Of a stretch of DNA of 64,000 nt, positions 8,916 through 17,011 are shown one piece after another. Every line of letters starts with the position of its first letter. Position 1 is the first letter of the stretch. Where the stretch lies: the NCBI RefSeq assembly GCF_900187615.1, contig NZ_FYDO01000033.1:1-64000 (forward strand). Direction: 5' to 3'. A model generated the notes under the pieces. That model was given only the letters and a program-made list of their open reading frames with translations. It had not been told where the DNA came from and made no database searches. The position numbers and the translations under genes were made by a program. This DNA comes from Pseudomonas sp. Irchel s3f7 (lineage in GTDB: Bacteria > Pseudomonadota > Gammaproteobacteria > Pseudomonadales > Pseudomonadaceae).

Positions 8916-9614
8916 ATGAAAGTACTGATCGTCCACGCCCATCCGGAGCCGCAATCTTTCACCGCAGCCTTGCGTGACCAGGCCGTCGCCACCCTCGAAG
9001 CCCAGGGCCACGAAGTGCAGGTCAGCGACCTGTACAAAATGAACTGGAACCCGGTGGCCAGCGACGCCGACTTCTCCAACCGGGAAAATCCGGAATACCT
9101 GGTCTATGCCCTGGAACAACGCCTGGGCGTGAAAAGCCAGTCGCTCGCGGCAGACATCCAGGCCGAACTCGACAAACTGCTGTGGGCCGACCTGCTGATC
9201 CTCAACTTCCCGATCTTCTGGTTCTCCGCCCCGGCCATGCTCAAGGGCTGGATCGATCGGGTGCTGGTGTCGGGCATTTGCTACGGCGGCAAGCGCTTTT
9301 ACGATCAGGGCGGGTTGGCGGGGAAGAAGGCGCTGGTGACCGTCACGTTGGGCGGGCGTGAGCATATGTTCGGCGAAGGCGCGATTCATGGGCCGCTGGA
9401 GGATATGTTGCGGCCGATTTTGCGTGGGACGCTGGCTTATGTGGGGTTTGAGGTGCTGCAACCGTTTGTGGCTTGGCATGTGCCGTATATCAGTGAAGAC
9501 GCGCGGCAGCAGTTTTTGGTTGAGTATGGGCAACGGTTGCAGCATTTGAGTGATGAGCAGGTGTTGGTGTTTCCGAAGTTGGCGGAGTTTGATGAACAGT
9601 TGTATCCCCTGTGA
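8916..9614 (+). CDS. NAD(P)H-dependent oxidoreductase, flavodoxin-like quinone reductase family
   Basis: 232 residues starting MKVLIVHAHPEPQSF, the flavodoxin-like phosphate-binding start of NQO1/KefF-type reductases. LNFPIFWFSAPAMLKGWIDRV and TLGGREHMFGEGAIHGPLEDML are hallmark segments near residues 95-170. The expected activity is FAD/FMN-dependent two-electron reduction of quinones or similar electrophiles in the cytoplasm. It starts 87 bp after the aldehyde dehydrogenase with its own site (AAGGAACCCCC), so it may be separately transcribed. Confidence 0.88.
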   Translation: MKVLIVHAHPEPQSFTAALRDQAVATLEAQGHEVQVSDLYKMNWNPVASDADFSNRENPEYLVYALEQRLGVKSQSLAADIQAELDKLLWADLLILNFPIFWFSAPAMLKGWIDRVLVSGICYGGKRFYDQGGLAGKKALVTVTLGGREHMFGEGAIHGPLEDMLRPILRGTLAYVGFEVLQPFVAWHVPYISEDARQQFLVEYGQRLQHLSDEQVLVFPKLAEFDEQLYPL

Positions 9615-9678
9615 AGGTTTGATTTTTATTGACCTGGTCTTGCAAAGCTAAAGGGCGAGCTTGCTCGCTCGACTCACC

Positions 9679-9849
9679 GGCTCGCTACGCAGCGGAAAAC
9701 GGGCTGCGGCGATCATGAGCTTGATTCAGTCTGCGCGGCTGAATGGTCATGACCCGTATGCTTATCTAAAGGATGTTCTCACGCGCTTGCCGACACAGCG
9801 GGCGAGTGAAATAGAGCAGTTGCTTCCGCATAAGTGGCAGCCGGGTTAA
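9679..9849 (+). pseudogene. IS66-type transposase C-terminal remnant
   Basis: The frame encodes GSLRSGKRAAAIMSLIQSAR, then LNGHDPYAYLKDVLTRLPTQ, ending LLPHKWQPG. This matches the conserved C-terminal tail of IS66-family TnpC transposases. Only about 57 residues remain, with no DDE domain and no TnpA/TnpB upstream. It is an IS scar directly abutting the 3' end of the opposing Rhs gene. Confidence 0.8.
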
Positions 9850-10938
9850 TTACGCAAAGCGTGATGCCCGGACGCATACGTTGAAGTGCTCGTCTCTAAT
9901 TCGAACCATCGCTTCGTAGTAACCAGCACGATCAGTGTCAATGAATGTAAGAAGTTCCTTTTTATATACTTTGGCCGTGTTTTGGGATGGACGGTCAATT
10001 AACGGCAACCTTGGGTCGAATATCCCATCGACCATGTCTTCTAGTTTTTCGATAGAGAACTCCAGTCCGGAGCTATCAAACTCACTCTGGTTTGCCTTTA
10101 TGCTATTTAGTAATTTTAGTCGATCATTTTGTTCTGGTCTGATTCCCAATAATTTATAATCCATATCAGCTTTCGTTTGTGCAATTTTAATTTCGCTAAG
10201 ATATCTGGAGTTTTTTGAGAAGATATTGTCCATTACGCGCGACAGAGTTGCTATTTGTGTTCGGGCGCTTACAGCTTGTTTTCCTGTTATATTTGAATTT
10301 AAAGTCATCTTTTCCCAGCCTATGAAGATCGTTCTCGTGCGCTGTACTGCCCTTGCTCCTGCTCTATATTTCCAGAATATAAATTTTGCCACTGAGGATA
10401 TGCGAAGATGCCCATTGGGATCAAAGAAGTTGACGGGGTCACCTAAGCAGTAAGCATACGAATTAAATCCTCCCTTCCCAAACGGGCTCCAACTATCCGG
10501 GCTATTAAACCGCATCAAAACCGGATTAAACGCCCGATACCCATTCCCCAACAAATAACACCCCGTCACCGGATCCCATCGTTCACCGTTGAAGCCCAGC
10601 AAACTGGTCAAACCGCTTTCAGCAGGATGATGTCCGTAGGGGGAATAGGCGATGGGTTGGCGTGGAGGGTTGGGTTTGATTGTTTGCAAGACCGAGCGTT
10701 GCATGTCTGTAGCTAGTAGCGTGGTGTCGAGCGCATCGCCTTGACGCTGTTGTTGCGCCAGCAACTGGTCGCCGGCCTGGACGATGGAGCGGCCAGTTGC
10801 CCCTTGTATTTCCGTCGCCAGGCGGCTTTTGCAGTAGAAGCGTTGGTGGACAGGCGTCCCTGACTGCATCTGTCCGATGAGGCGGTCTAATGGGTCATAT
10901 CGATACTGGCAGAGCAAGGTGTTCGGTGAGGTAGGCAT
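9850..10938 (-). CDS. orphan RHS-repeat core protein with variable C-terminal domain
   Basis: 362 residues. Residues 1-175 carry two YD-repeat-like pieces (YRYDPLDRLIGQ) and the Rhs core end: LLGFNGERWDPVTGCYLLGNG, FNSPDSWSPFGKGGFNSYAY, then DPVNFFDPNGH. After about residue 177 the sequence changes to a Lys/Asn-rich domain of about 185 residues with no family I recognise. The DNA there (9850-10400) is much more AT-rich than the core, the usual pattern for a swapped toxin tip. No signal peptide or long Rhs body is present. No obvious immunity gene follows; a short IS66 scar does. Confidence 0.78.
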   Translation of the reverse strand: MPTSPNTLLCQYRYDPLDRLIGQMQSGTPVHQRFYCKSRLATEIQGATGRSIVQAGDQLLAQQQRQGDALDTTLLATDMQRSVLQTIKPNPPRQPIAYSPYGHHPAESGLTSLLGFNGERWDPVTGCYLLGNGYRAFNPVLMRFNSPDSWSPFGKGGFNSYAYCLGDPVNFFDPNGHLRISSVAKFIFWKYRAGARAVQRTRTIFIGWEKMTLNSNITGKQAVSARTQIATLSRVMDNIFSKNSRYLSEIKIAQTKADMDYKLLGIRPEQNDRLKLLNSIKANQSEFDSSGLEFSIEKLEDMVDGIFDPRLPLIDRPSQNTAKVYKKELLTFIDTDRAGYYEAMVRIRDEHFNVCVRASRFA

Positions 10939-11226
10939 CGGTTGTGTTCCTGTCTTCCAATGTCTGGCGGTGCTTCAGTATCGGCCCGATTGTTAGGGGT
11001 GGGTACTAGCAGAACTGGTAGGTGGATCGTTTTAAGTTTTCGCGTATTGAGGCGCTGTAAACCCGTATTTCTGTATAGACGCCTGATCGACGGAGCGGAA
11101 GGTGAGCGGCAGTGAACTACACTTAATGGTTGTTTCACTTGATCGGCATGGCGACGCGTGTGGTCGCTTGCCGTTTGCCATTGAACCCAAGGCTTGCCCT
11201 GTGCGGCAGCCCTGTCGGAGCTCATC

Positions 11227-11682
11227 ATGAAAAGGTTTTCACCGGTTAGCCTGTGCGTCGTATTGTCGATTTTGAGTGCCCCGGTATGGGCCCAGACGGT
11301 TGTGCCGTTGAAGGGGCAGAGTTCGCAGCAAACACAGACGGACATGACCGAATGCCAGAACATCGCCAACAGTCAGAGCGCCTCGACGACTTCTTCGTCG
11401 TCCGGTGGGCGGGCCAAGGGCGCGGCGGCGGGGGCGGCGGCAGGTGCCGTGGCATCGGGCGTGCGCAGCAATCAGCACGAGGAGTTTGATGATCGTGTGG
11501 ACAGTGATGTGAAACAGGAAGTGCGCCAGGACCGGGCCAAGGAGACTGCGGCGGCCGGCATGGTTGTCGGTGGTTCGCGTCAACGTCAGGATCGCCGCGA
11601 AGAGGAGAAAACCTCGGCGGCCAATACCACGACGGCCTACAACAGTTGTCTGCAGGGCAAGGGGTATCAGATCAATCCTTGA
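11227..11682 (+). CDS. small secreted hypothetical protein with Gly/Ala zipper-like segment
   Basis: 151 residues from ATG 11227. The N-terminus reads as a signal peptide (MKRFSPVSLCVVLSILSAPV then WAQ). A Ser-rich stretch and the Gly/Ala-rich segment AKGAAAGAAAGAVASGV (about residues 60-76) suggest a glycine-zipper-like membrane contact. The rest is charged (Arg, Glu, Gln). Two Cys (MTECQ near 40 and NSCLQGKGY near the end) could pair in the periplasm. The 288 bp between it and the opposing Rhs gene hold no gene I can support. Function unknown. Confidence 0.7.
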   Translation: MKRFSPVSLCVVLSILSAPVWAQTVVPLKGQSSQQTQTDMTECQNIANSQSASTTSSSSGGRAKGAAAGAAAGAVASGVRSNQHEEFDDRVDSDVKQEVRQDRAKETAAAGMVVGGSRQRQDRREEEKTSAANTTTAYNSCLQGKGYQINP

Positions 11683-11704
11683 GCTGACATTCACCCAACC
11701 CTCC

Positions 11705-12480
11705 TGTAGGAGCGAGCCTGCTCGCGATGGCGGTGGCACATGCAGTATTTATGTGTCTGACAGACCGCTATCGCGAGCAAGCTTGCTCCTACAGGTTTTT
11801 GTGTTTGCAGCTTTATATCGAGGACGGTCACCAACATCCCCTGTAGGAGCGAGCCTGCTCGCGATGGCGGCGGCACATTCAGTATTTATGTGTCTGATAG
11901 ATCGCTATCGCGAGCAAGCTTGCTCCTACAGGTTTTTGTGTTTGCAGCTTTATATCGAGGACGGTCACCAACATCCCCTGTAGGAGCGAGCCTGCTCGCG
12001 ATGGCGGCGGCACATTCAGTATTTATGTGTCTGATAGACCGCTATCGCGAGCAAGCTTGCTCCTACAGGTTTTTGTGTTTGCAGCTTTACATCGAGGAAG
12101 GTCACCAACATCCCCTGTAGGAGCGAGCCTGCTCGCGATGGCGGTGGCACATTCAGTATTTATGTGTCTGATAGATCGCTATCGCGAGCAAGCTTGCTCC
12201 TACAGGTTTTTGTGTTTGCAGCTTTTTATCGAGGACGGTCACCAACATCCCCTGTAGGAGCGAGCCTGCTCGCGATGGCGGTGGCACATTCAGTATTTAT
12301 GTGTCTGACAGACCGCTATCGCGAGCAAGCTTGCTCCTACAGGTTTTTGTGTTTGCAGCTTTATATCGAGGACGGTCACCAACATCCCCTGTAGGAGCGA
12401 GCCTGCTCGCGATGGCGGTGGCACATGCAGTATTTATGTGTCTGATAGACCGCTATCGCGAGCAAGCTTGCTCCTACAGG
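11705..12480. repeat. six tandem 137-bp REP-doublet repeats
   Basis: Units start at TGTAGGAGCG at 11705, 11842, 11979, 12116, 12253 and 12390, an exact 137-bp period; the last unit is truncated near 12480. Each unit holds a forward REP (GAGCGAGCCTGCTCGCGATGG), a spacer with CAGTATTTATGTGTCTGA, an inverted REP (CTATCGCGAGCAAGCTTGCTC) and a linker. Units differ at only a few positions, so the amplification is recent or homogenised. The overlapping 76-residue frames that repeat through it are a by-product of the period, not genes. Confidence 0.95.
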
Positions 12481-12539
12481 TATATGTGATTGCAGGTTTG
12501 TTTAAGGGGGGTAGGGCGTTACTTCTCGCAAGCTACAGC

Positions 12540-12790
12540 AGCTTGCGTAGTTGCCTACAGCTACGCCAGAATCCGCCGGCTTGTGCGCCTTGGCGCCGGG
12601 TTTTATCGTTTGCCGGTCGCTGAAAAAACAGCAGCGATCGGGTTTGGTAGCCCGTCCCATATGGCGTATAGCGTCACCTAATGCAGCCGCTTTTCGGGGC
12701 TCTGTTTTATGGTGGCCATGCGCAGGGCGCCCTCGGGTGCGCCGGTTTTCCATGTGGCCGGTCTACCAACCTTCGTATGGCCACCACCTT
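12540..12790 (+). ncRNA. candidate structured leader upstream of the DUF6124 gene
   Basis: The stretch contains nested inverted repeats: GGTGGCCAT at 12711-12719 pairs with ATGGCCACC at 12777-12785, and GGGCGCCCTCGGGTGCGCC forms a compact GC-rich hairpin within. Short overlapping frames in all phases give no recognisable protein. It lies 50 bp upstream of the DUF6124 start. I remember similar sequence preceding such genes in other Pseudomonas genomes, but I cannot verify that here. Calling it RNA is inference. Confidence 0.4.
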
Positions 12791-12842
12791 ACGTTTGGTA
12801 GCGAGGGTGAGGGCTCCGATAATCACATATGGAATTCCAACT

Positions 12843-13172
12843 ATGTTCAAAGTCACCCCCAACCCCCCAGACACCGACCCCGCATCCCCCAACGAAACCA
12901 CCAACAACACACTCGACTTGGGCGCCAGCATCATGGCCATCCCGCGTACGCTCAACTCCATGTTCATCGTCGACCCAACGCTTGATATCGAAACCCTGCT
13001 GGCCCATGCCTGCGAGTCGCTGGCGTCGGCCAATGTCATGACCATGGATCTGGCGGACCAGATCGACGGGCCCAGGCGCAACGCGCTGCTGGGCATCGCA
13101 CAAGTGATCATGCTGGGAGAGTTGGCGGTGAACCGGGCGCTGGATCAGCTCGAACCGCCGGAGCGGCCCTGA
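12843..13172 (+). CDS. DUF6124 family protein
   Basis: 109 residues from ATG 12843: a Pro/Thr/Asn-rich N-terminus, then an amphipathic helical region (TLDIETLLAHACESLASANV, MTMDLADQIDGPRRNALLGI) typical of the small DUF6124/DUF3077-like proteins common in Pseudomonas. There is no signal peptide or membrane segment. The open frame extends upstream through the structured leader, but composition and the domain boundary favour 12843. Function is unknown. A GC-rich hairpin (GCCGGG/CCCGGC, 13182-13199) follows the stop. Confidence 0.7.
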   Translation: MFKVTPNPPDTDPASPNETTNNTLDLGASIMAIPRTLNSMFIVDPTLDIETLLAHACESLASANVMTMDLADQIDGPRRNALLGIAQVIMLGELAVNRALDQLEPPERP

Positions 13173-13221
13173 CAGCATTCGGCCGGGTTTGCGCCCGGCT
13201 GCGACGCTTTTGGTGATGACC

Positions 13222-13407
13222 TTATCGTTCATCGCATACGCGACGGGGCCGGGTTTGCTGGGGCAAGAGGGTTCCGGTGGGTACGCCGGTGATGTAAAAG
13301 TCAACGTTGGTTTGATCGACCACGACGGTCACGGTGCCGGTGAGGCTCGTCGCGATCAACAGTGCCGCATTGCCAACCTCCAGTAGAGGATCAATTGCGT
13401 GATGGCG
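13222..13407 (-). pseudogene. unidentified coding remnant
   Basis: The minus strand holds a 61-codon open stretch with protein-like composition (LLIATSLTGTVTVVVDQTNV then DFYITGVPTGTLLPQQ). It is bounded by in-frame stops and has no plausible start. It looks like a piece of a beta-rich surface or tail protein, but I recognise no family. Chance cannot be excluded. It fills most of the 308-bp gap between the DUF6124 and GNAT genes. Confidence 0.22.
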
Positions 13408-13480
13408 TTATTGGGTATAGCGCATTAATGCAGCCCGGCGAGCCGATTAAATGCAGCCGCAAAAAATGGAGATGTGTTGA

Positions 13481-13981
13481 ATGAAGTCATTTCGCGTTCG
13501 CGAGCTCAAACGTACCGATGTTGAGGCGCTGCTGGCGTTCGAAACGCATAACCGCGCATGGTTCGAATCGCATATCGATGCGCGCGACCTCGATTTTTAC
13601 TCCGAGCAGGGTGTCGCCGAGCATATCGAAGGCTATTTGTCCGGGTTTGCAGTGGGCGCCTGGCACCCATTCGTTATCGAAGACGCCAACGAGCGGATAG
13701 TGGGCCGCGCCAATCTGAAGTGCATAAACGCACTGACGGGCCGCGCGGAAGTCGGTTATCGGATCGATCAGGGCGCATGCGGGCAGGGGCTTGCCACCCT
13801 GGCGCTTCGATATTTGATCCAGGAGGCCAAGGTACGCTGGCAACTAACGCAGCTGGTGGCTTACGTGTTTGAGGAAAATGTCGGCTCCAGAAAAGTGCTT
13901 GATCGATGCGGCTTCCTGCTTGAGCAACCTGCTTGTACCGACAAAACAGCGGGCGAGTGTCGATTCGTTCTGTCGATCTAA
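13481..13981 (+). CDS. GNAT family N-acetyltransferase, RimJ/RimL-like
   Basis: 166 residues. The start FRVRELKRTDVEALLAFETH matches the N-terminus of ribosomal-protein-acetyltransferase-like GNATs. The acetyl-CoA loop is RIDQGACGQGLATLALRYLI (Q-x-x-G-x-G/A, about residues 95-115), followed by LVAYVFEENVGSRKVLDRCGF, the conserved motif B. It presumably acetylates an amino group of a protein or small molecule. It is monocistronic, with GGAG 8 bp before the start. Confidence 0.88.
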   Translation: MKSFRVRELKRTDVEALLAFETHNRAWFESHIDARDLDFYSEQGVAEHIEGYLSGFAVGAWHPFVIEDANERIVGRANLKCINALTGRAEVGYRIDQGACGQGLATLALRYLIQEAKVRWQLTQLVAYVFEENVGSRKVLDRCGFLLEQPACTDKTAGECRFVLSI

Positions 13982-14099
13982 ACGAAAGTGCTTCACCAAA
14001 GCTCAATCGATTGCCGTCAAATCCGGGACAACATTGCTAAAGACCGCAAAGCAGACTTGAATTACCAGACTGTTGAATTGCCAAGTATGGAAAGGCGCT

Positions 14100-14969
14100 A
14101 TGGGCCTCGTGCTAATTGATAAACAACTGGTATTCGACGAAGACAATTTCCTCTTGTTTCGGCTTGATACCGCTGGTGAAGAGCCCTTGCGGGTAGGTGC
14201 AATCGCTAGCCGTTGCCTGGCGATGCTGCTCAGGTCCGGTGGTTCCGTGGTGCGCAAACGCGATCTGATGTCCGGGGCATGGGGCCAATACGGTTTGGAA
14301 GTGACCGACAACAGCCTGGCCCAGGTGGTCCGCCAGTTGCGGTTGGCGTTGGAGAAACTGCAACCTGATCGGGACTTCATCCAGACGCTGCCCCGCATCG
14401 GTTACAAGCTCTCGGATGGTGTGCGCGTCGAGGAGTGGCCGGGCCTGCCAATCGATAACGCGCATGCCGTTGAAAGCGCGATCCCCATTGATGCACCGCC
14501 GCTGGCAAGCCCGGTCGATCAGGCAGAAGAGGTGATTGCGTGCCCGTCGATGCCGCCGACACACGCCGCGGCCGACACCGATCCTGCGCCATCGCCCGTA
14601 AGTCCTGTGACACCGCAACGGCGTTGGGGCCTATGGCTCGCGTTGCCCGTGTGGGGCGCGTTGGCATTCCTGCTGGGCAACCTGGGATGGGGACTGTCCG
14701 TTGATGCGCCAGCGCCCGAATTCACTGCGCCCGTGACCATGGGGGACGTGCACGTGCATCGTTCGGCTCAAGACGTGCAAATTCTGGCAGCGCCCCATCT
14801 GCAACGGATGGTCGAGCACAGTCGAAAACTGGCGGAGTTGCTGGATCTCTCGGCGCAAAACATCCACCTGTACCTGTTACCGTCGCGTCGTGGGGCGGAT
14901 CAGATCCTGTGCGATGGCGAACTGGAGAACGCCGACAGCCGCTGCATAGGCGTAAAACAAAATGACTAG
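14100..14969 (+). CDS. membrane-anchored winged-helix transcriptional regulator (ToxR/CadC-like)
   Basis: 289 residues. Residues 10-105 form an OmpR-type winged helix: LVLIDKQLVFDEDNFLLFRL, LMSGAWGQYGLEVTDNSLAQ, and IQTLPRIGYKL at the wing. After a Pro-rich linker a single membrane span WLALPVWGALAFLLGNLGWG (about 182-201) leads to an ~85-residue periplasmic part with a Cys near the C-terminus (ADSRC). This is the ToxR/CadC layout, in which the periplasmic part senses and the cytoplasmic part binds DNA. ATG 14100 follows GAAAGG; the frame also opens at TTG 14073. The stop overlaps the next gene by 8 bp. Confidence 0.82.
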   Translation: MGLVLIDKQLVFDEDNFLLFRLDTAGEEPLRVGAIASRCLAMLLRSGGSVVRKRDLMSGAWGQYGLEVTDNSLAQVVRQLRLALEKLQPDRDFIQTLPRIGYKLSDGVRVEEWPGLPIDNAHAVESAIPIDAPPLASPVDQAEEVIACPSMPPTHAAADTDPAPSPVSPVTPQRRWGLWLALPVWGALAFLLGNLGWGLSVDAPAPEFTAPVTMGDVHVHRSAQDVQILAAPHLQRMVEHSRKLAELLDLSAQNIHLYLLPSRRGADQILCDGELENADSRCIGVKQND

Positions 14970-15462
14970 ACGCGCGGAAAATGCAGCGTGGTGCCTGGCC
15001 TTCGTGGTTCTGGGGCTGTTGGGTGTGGCGCTGGGCCGGTGGACAGCAGAGCGTGATGCGCGGCTGGACCTTTGGTGCACGGGGGAGAGCGCGCATGAAG
15101 CGTCTTCCGGCGTGCGTCCGGCCTGGTTGACGACGCGTTTCAGGCTGGATTTGAGCCCCGACGGGATCAGCCATATGCGCATGATCGCCCAATTGGTCGA
15201 TGCCGAAACCGGGGCTGAAATCGGCACGATCCACCGCAACAGTGCCTTTGAAGTGGCTCAACAGAAGCAGCGCTTGCAGCTCAATGTGATGCGCGGTGCC
15301 AAGGGCGAAGCCGACAGCCCGATTGCTGATTTGTCAGGCAGGTTGAGCATGTTTATTTTTCGCCCCGACAGCAGCCTGAGCTACTGGGTGCGGTCGTTGT
15401 CGCAGACGCGTTACCTGTTCGATGATGGCAATGACATGTTCATCTTATGCTCGAAAAGGTAA
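14962..15462 (+). CDS. small membrane-anchored periplasmic protein, partner of the ToxR-like regulator
   Basis: 166 residues. An N-terminal hydrophobic segment WCLAFVVLGLLGVALGRW (about 9-26) is an uncleaved anchor or signal; the rest is soluble and contains two Cys (LWCTGE and FILCSKR). The start overlaps the regulator stop by 8 bp, so the pair is probably translationally coupled. By analogy with ToxR/ToxS and TcpP/TcpH, it may control the stability or activity of the regulator's periplasmic domain. I find no family name, and the role is inference. Confidence 0.65.
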   Translation: MTRRAENAAWCLAFVVLGLLGVALGRWTAERDARLDLWCTGESAHEASSGVRPAWLTTRFRLDLSPDGISHMRMIAQLVDAETGAEIGTIHRNSAFEVAQQKQRLQLNVMRGAKGEADSPIADLSGRLSMFIFRPDSSLSYWVRSLSQTRYLFDDGNDMFILCSKR

Positions 15463-15485
15463 CGCATCGGCGGGGCCGATCCGCG

Positions 15486-16808
15486 TCAGCGAACGCCGGC
15501 GCCCGCCATGGATTCCGGTACCCACTGCGCCGTCGATAACGGCTGGATGTAGTGGATTCCGCCATGGGGACCGACCACGCCGTTGATGTTGTAGGTGCCC
15601 AGGGACAGGTCGTACGTCATGAACGGCGTGGCATCCGGGACCTGCTCGTCATAGCTCTGGCTGAGGAATGCGAAGGAACCACGGTAAAGCTGACCACGGG
15701 TGTCGAACTGATCGGAGGCGACGGCGGCCCAAGTGTCTTCATCCAGGTAGAAGCGGCGTTTCTGGTAGATGTGCTTTGCGCCCGGCTTGAGGTTGCCTTC
15801 CACGACATAGACCCGGTGTTTTTCCCAGCGTACGAAGTCCGGGGAAATGAAGTTGGGGGTGGTCAGCGACTTGGCATCCCGGGCATAGGTCAGTTTGTAC
15901 GTGTTGTAGGGCACGATCATTTCTTTCTTGCCCACCAGCGTCCAGTCATACAGTTCCAGGGCACGGGCGGTGCCGGGGTTCGGGGTGTCGTAGGCCAGGA
16001 TCGAAATCTGTTTGACCCGGCGCTGGGCCGGCATGTACTGCCAGGCGCGACCGGGACGCTGCAGTGGGTTGGTGGCGTTCTTGAGCATGATCGACTCGCC
16101 GGCACGCCGCGCAGGCCCGGTGTAGGACAGTTTCAACTGGTAGTAGATGTCGGAGTTGTTGATCGGTTTCGACATGTTCTCGTAAATCGGAAACGAGACA
16201 AATGCCTCGCCGGTGACAGCCAGGCTCGGCACGCCCGCCGAGTCGACACTCCAGGAATCGTACTTGGAACGGGTGTTGACGCCCTGGTAGCGCAGCAGGA
16301 AATTCCACATCGCCTCGGCACCCGATTGCGGAATCGGGAACGGCACACCGGGCAATACATTATCGAACGCTAGCCCGCCGTTGAGTGACCTGGCGTCGGT
16401 GGCGTTCTTGCGGCTATTGTCCAGCACCGCCTGCGGCAGCGATGCCGTGCGGTGGGTCGGGTAAACATCGATGCGGTAGTCGGGGAAACGCTTGGCCAAT
16501 GTGACGGTGGTTTCCGTCAACATGCTCTTGTACTGATCAACGTTCTTGCCGTTGATGACCAGTAGCGGTTTCTCGCCTGCATAGGGGTCCGGGCGCATGC
16601 TGTCACCGGTCTTGAAACCGGTCGGCGCAGTGGTCAGGCCTCCGCTGTATGCCGGGATGGAACCATCGGAATTCCCGGCTTTTTCAGCCCCCACCATAGT
16701 GAGGCGGGCGCCCAGTTCAGACGCTTCCTGACTCGTTACCAAGGCCTGTGCATCAAAGGCCAGTGTCGTCAGGAATGAAGCAGTCACAAGACTTTTCACG
16801 AATTTCAT
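15486..16808 (-). CDS. DUF1329 domain-containing protein
   Basis: 440 residues with a signal peptide (KSLVTASFLTTLAFDAQA). The mature part shows features I associate with DUF1329 proteins of Pseudomonas: GNSDGSIPAYSGGLTTAPTG, NPLQRPGRAWQYMPAQRRVK, RRFYLDEDTWAAVASDQFDT and FLSQSYDEQVPDATPF. The family has a LolA-like lipoprotein-carrier fold and often sits with RND exporters or esterases. Here it is alone, with a terminator hairpin between it and the chemoreceptor gene. It should be periplasmic. The substrate is unknown. Confidence 0.88.
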   Translation of the reverse strand: MKFVKSLVTASFLTTLAFDAQALVTSQEASELGARLTMVGAEKAGNSDGSIPAYSGGLTTAPTGFKTGDSMRPDPYAGEKPLLVINGKNVDQYKSMLTETTVTLAKRFPDYRIDVYPTHRTASLPQAVLDNSRKNATDARSLNGGLAFDNVLPGVPFPIPQSGAEAMWNFLLRYQGVNTRSKYDSWSVDSAGVPSLAVTGEAFVSFPIYENMSKPINNSDIYYQLKLSYTGPARRAGESIMLKNATNPLQRPGRAWQYMPAQRRVKQISILAYDTPNPGTARALELYDWTLVGKKEMIVPYNTYKLTYARDAKSLTTPNFISPDFVRWEKHRVYVVEGNLKPGAKHIYQKRRFYLDEDTWAAVASDQFDTRGQLYRGSFAFLSQSYDEQVPDATPFMTYDLSLGTYNINGVVGPHGGIHYIQPLSTAQWVPESMAGAGVR

Positions 16809-16880
16809 ATTGTTATTCTCCTGCTCGGCGTACCAAACATCGCGTGACTCAGGCGGAGCTTTTTAGTGCGGACATTAAAA

Positions 16881-16899
16881 CGCCCCCGAATAGGGGGCG
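16881..16899. terminator. rho-independent terminator, probably of the chemoreceptor gene
   Basis: CGCCCCC-GAATA-GGGGGCG is flanked by AAAA on the left and CTTTTC on the right, so it can work in both directions. It lies 112 bp beyond the stop of the minus-strand chemoreceptor gene and 72 bp upstream of the DUF1329 start. Confidence 0.8.
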
Positions 16900-17011
16900 C
16901 TTTTCATTTGACGACAGTCGCTTGGCTATCAATGACAGCCGCCAACTCATGCGCGGGCATGTCAGCTGCGGTTTAGACAGCTGGATGCGGGGAGGGAGGT
17001 GCCTGCGATGG

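Noticed and set aside
11705..12480. CRISPR array
   Set aside because: The period is 137 bp, the units are nearly identical throughout including the would-be spacers, and no cas gene is near.
11691..12489. Repeated 76-codon frames beginning MSDRSLSRASLLLQ
   Set aside because: They recur with the 137-bp REP period and translate the repeat itself; no coding signal.
15552..16373. 273-codon plus-strand frame
   Set aside because: Shadow of the DUF1329 gene on the opposite strand; no motif or ribosome site.
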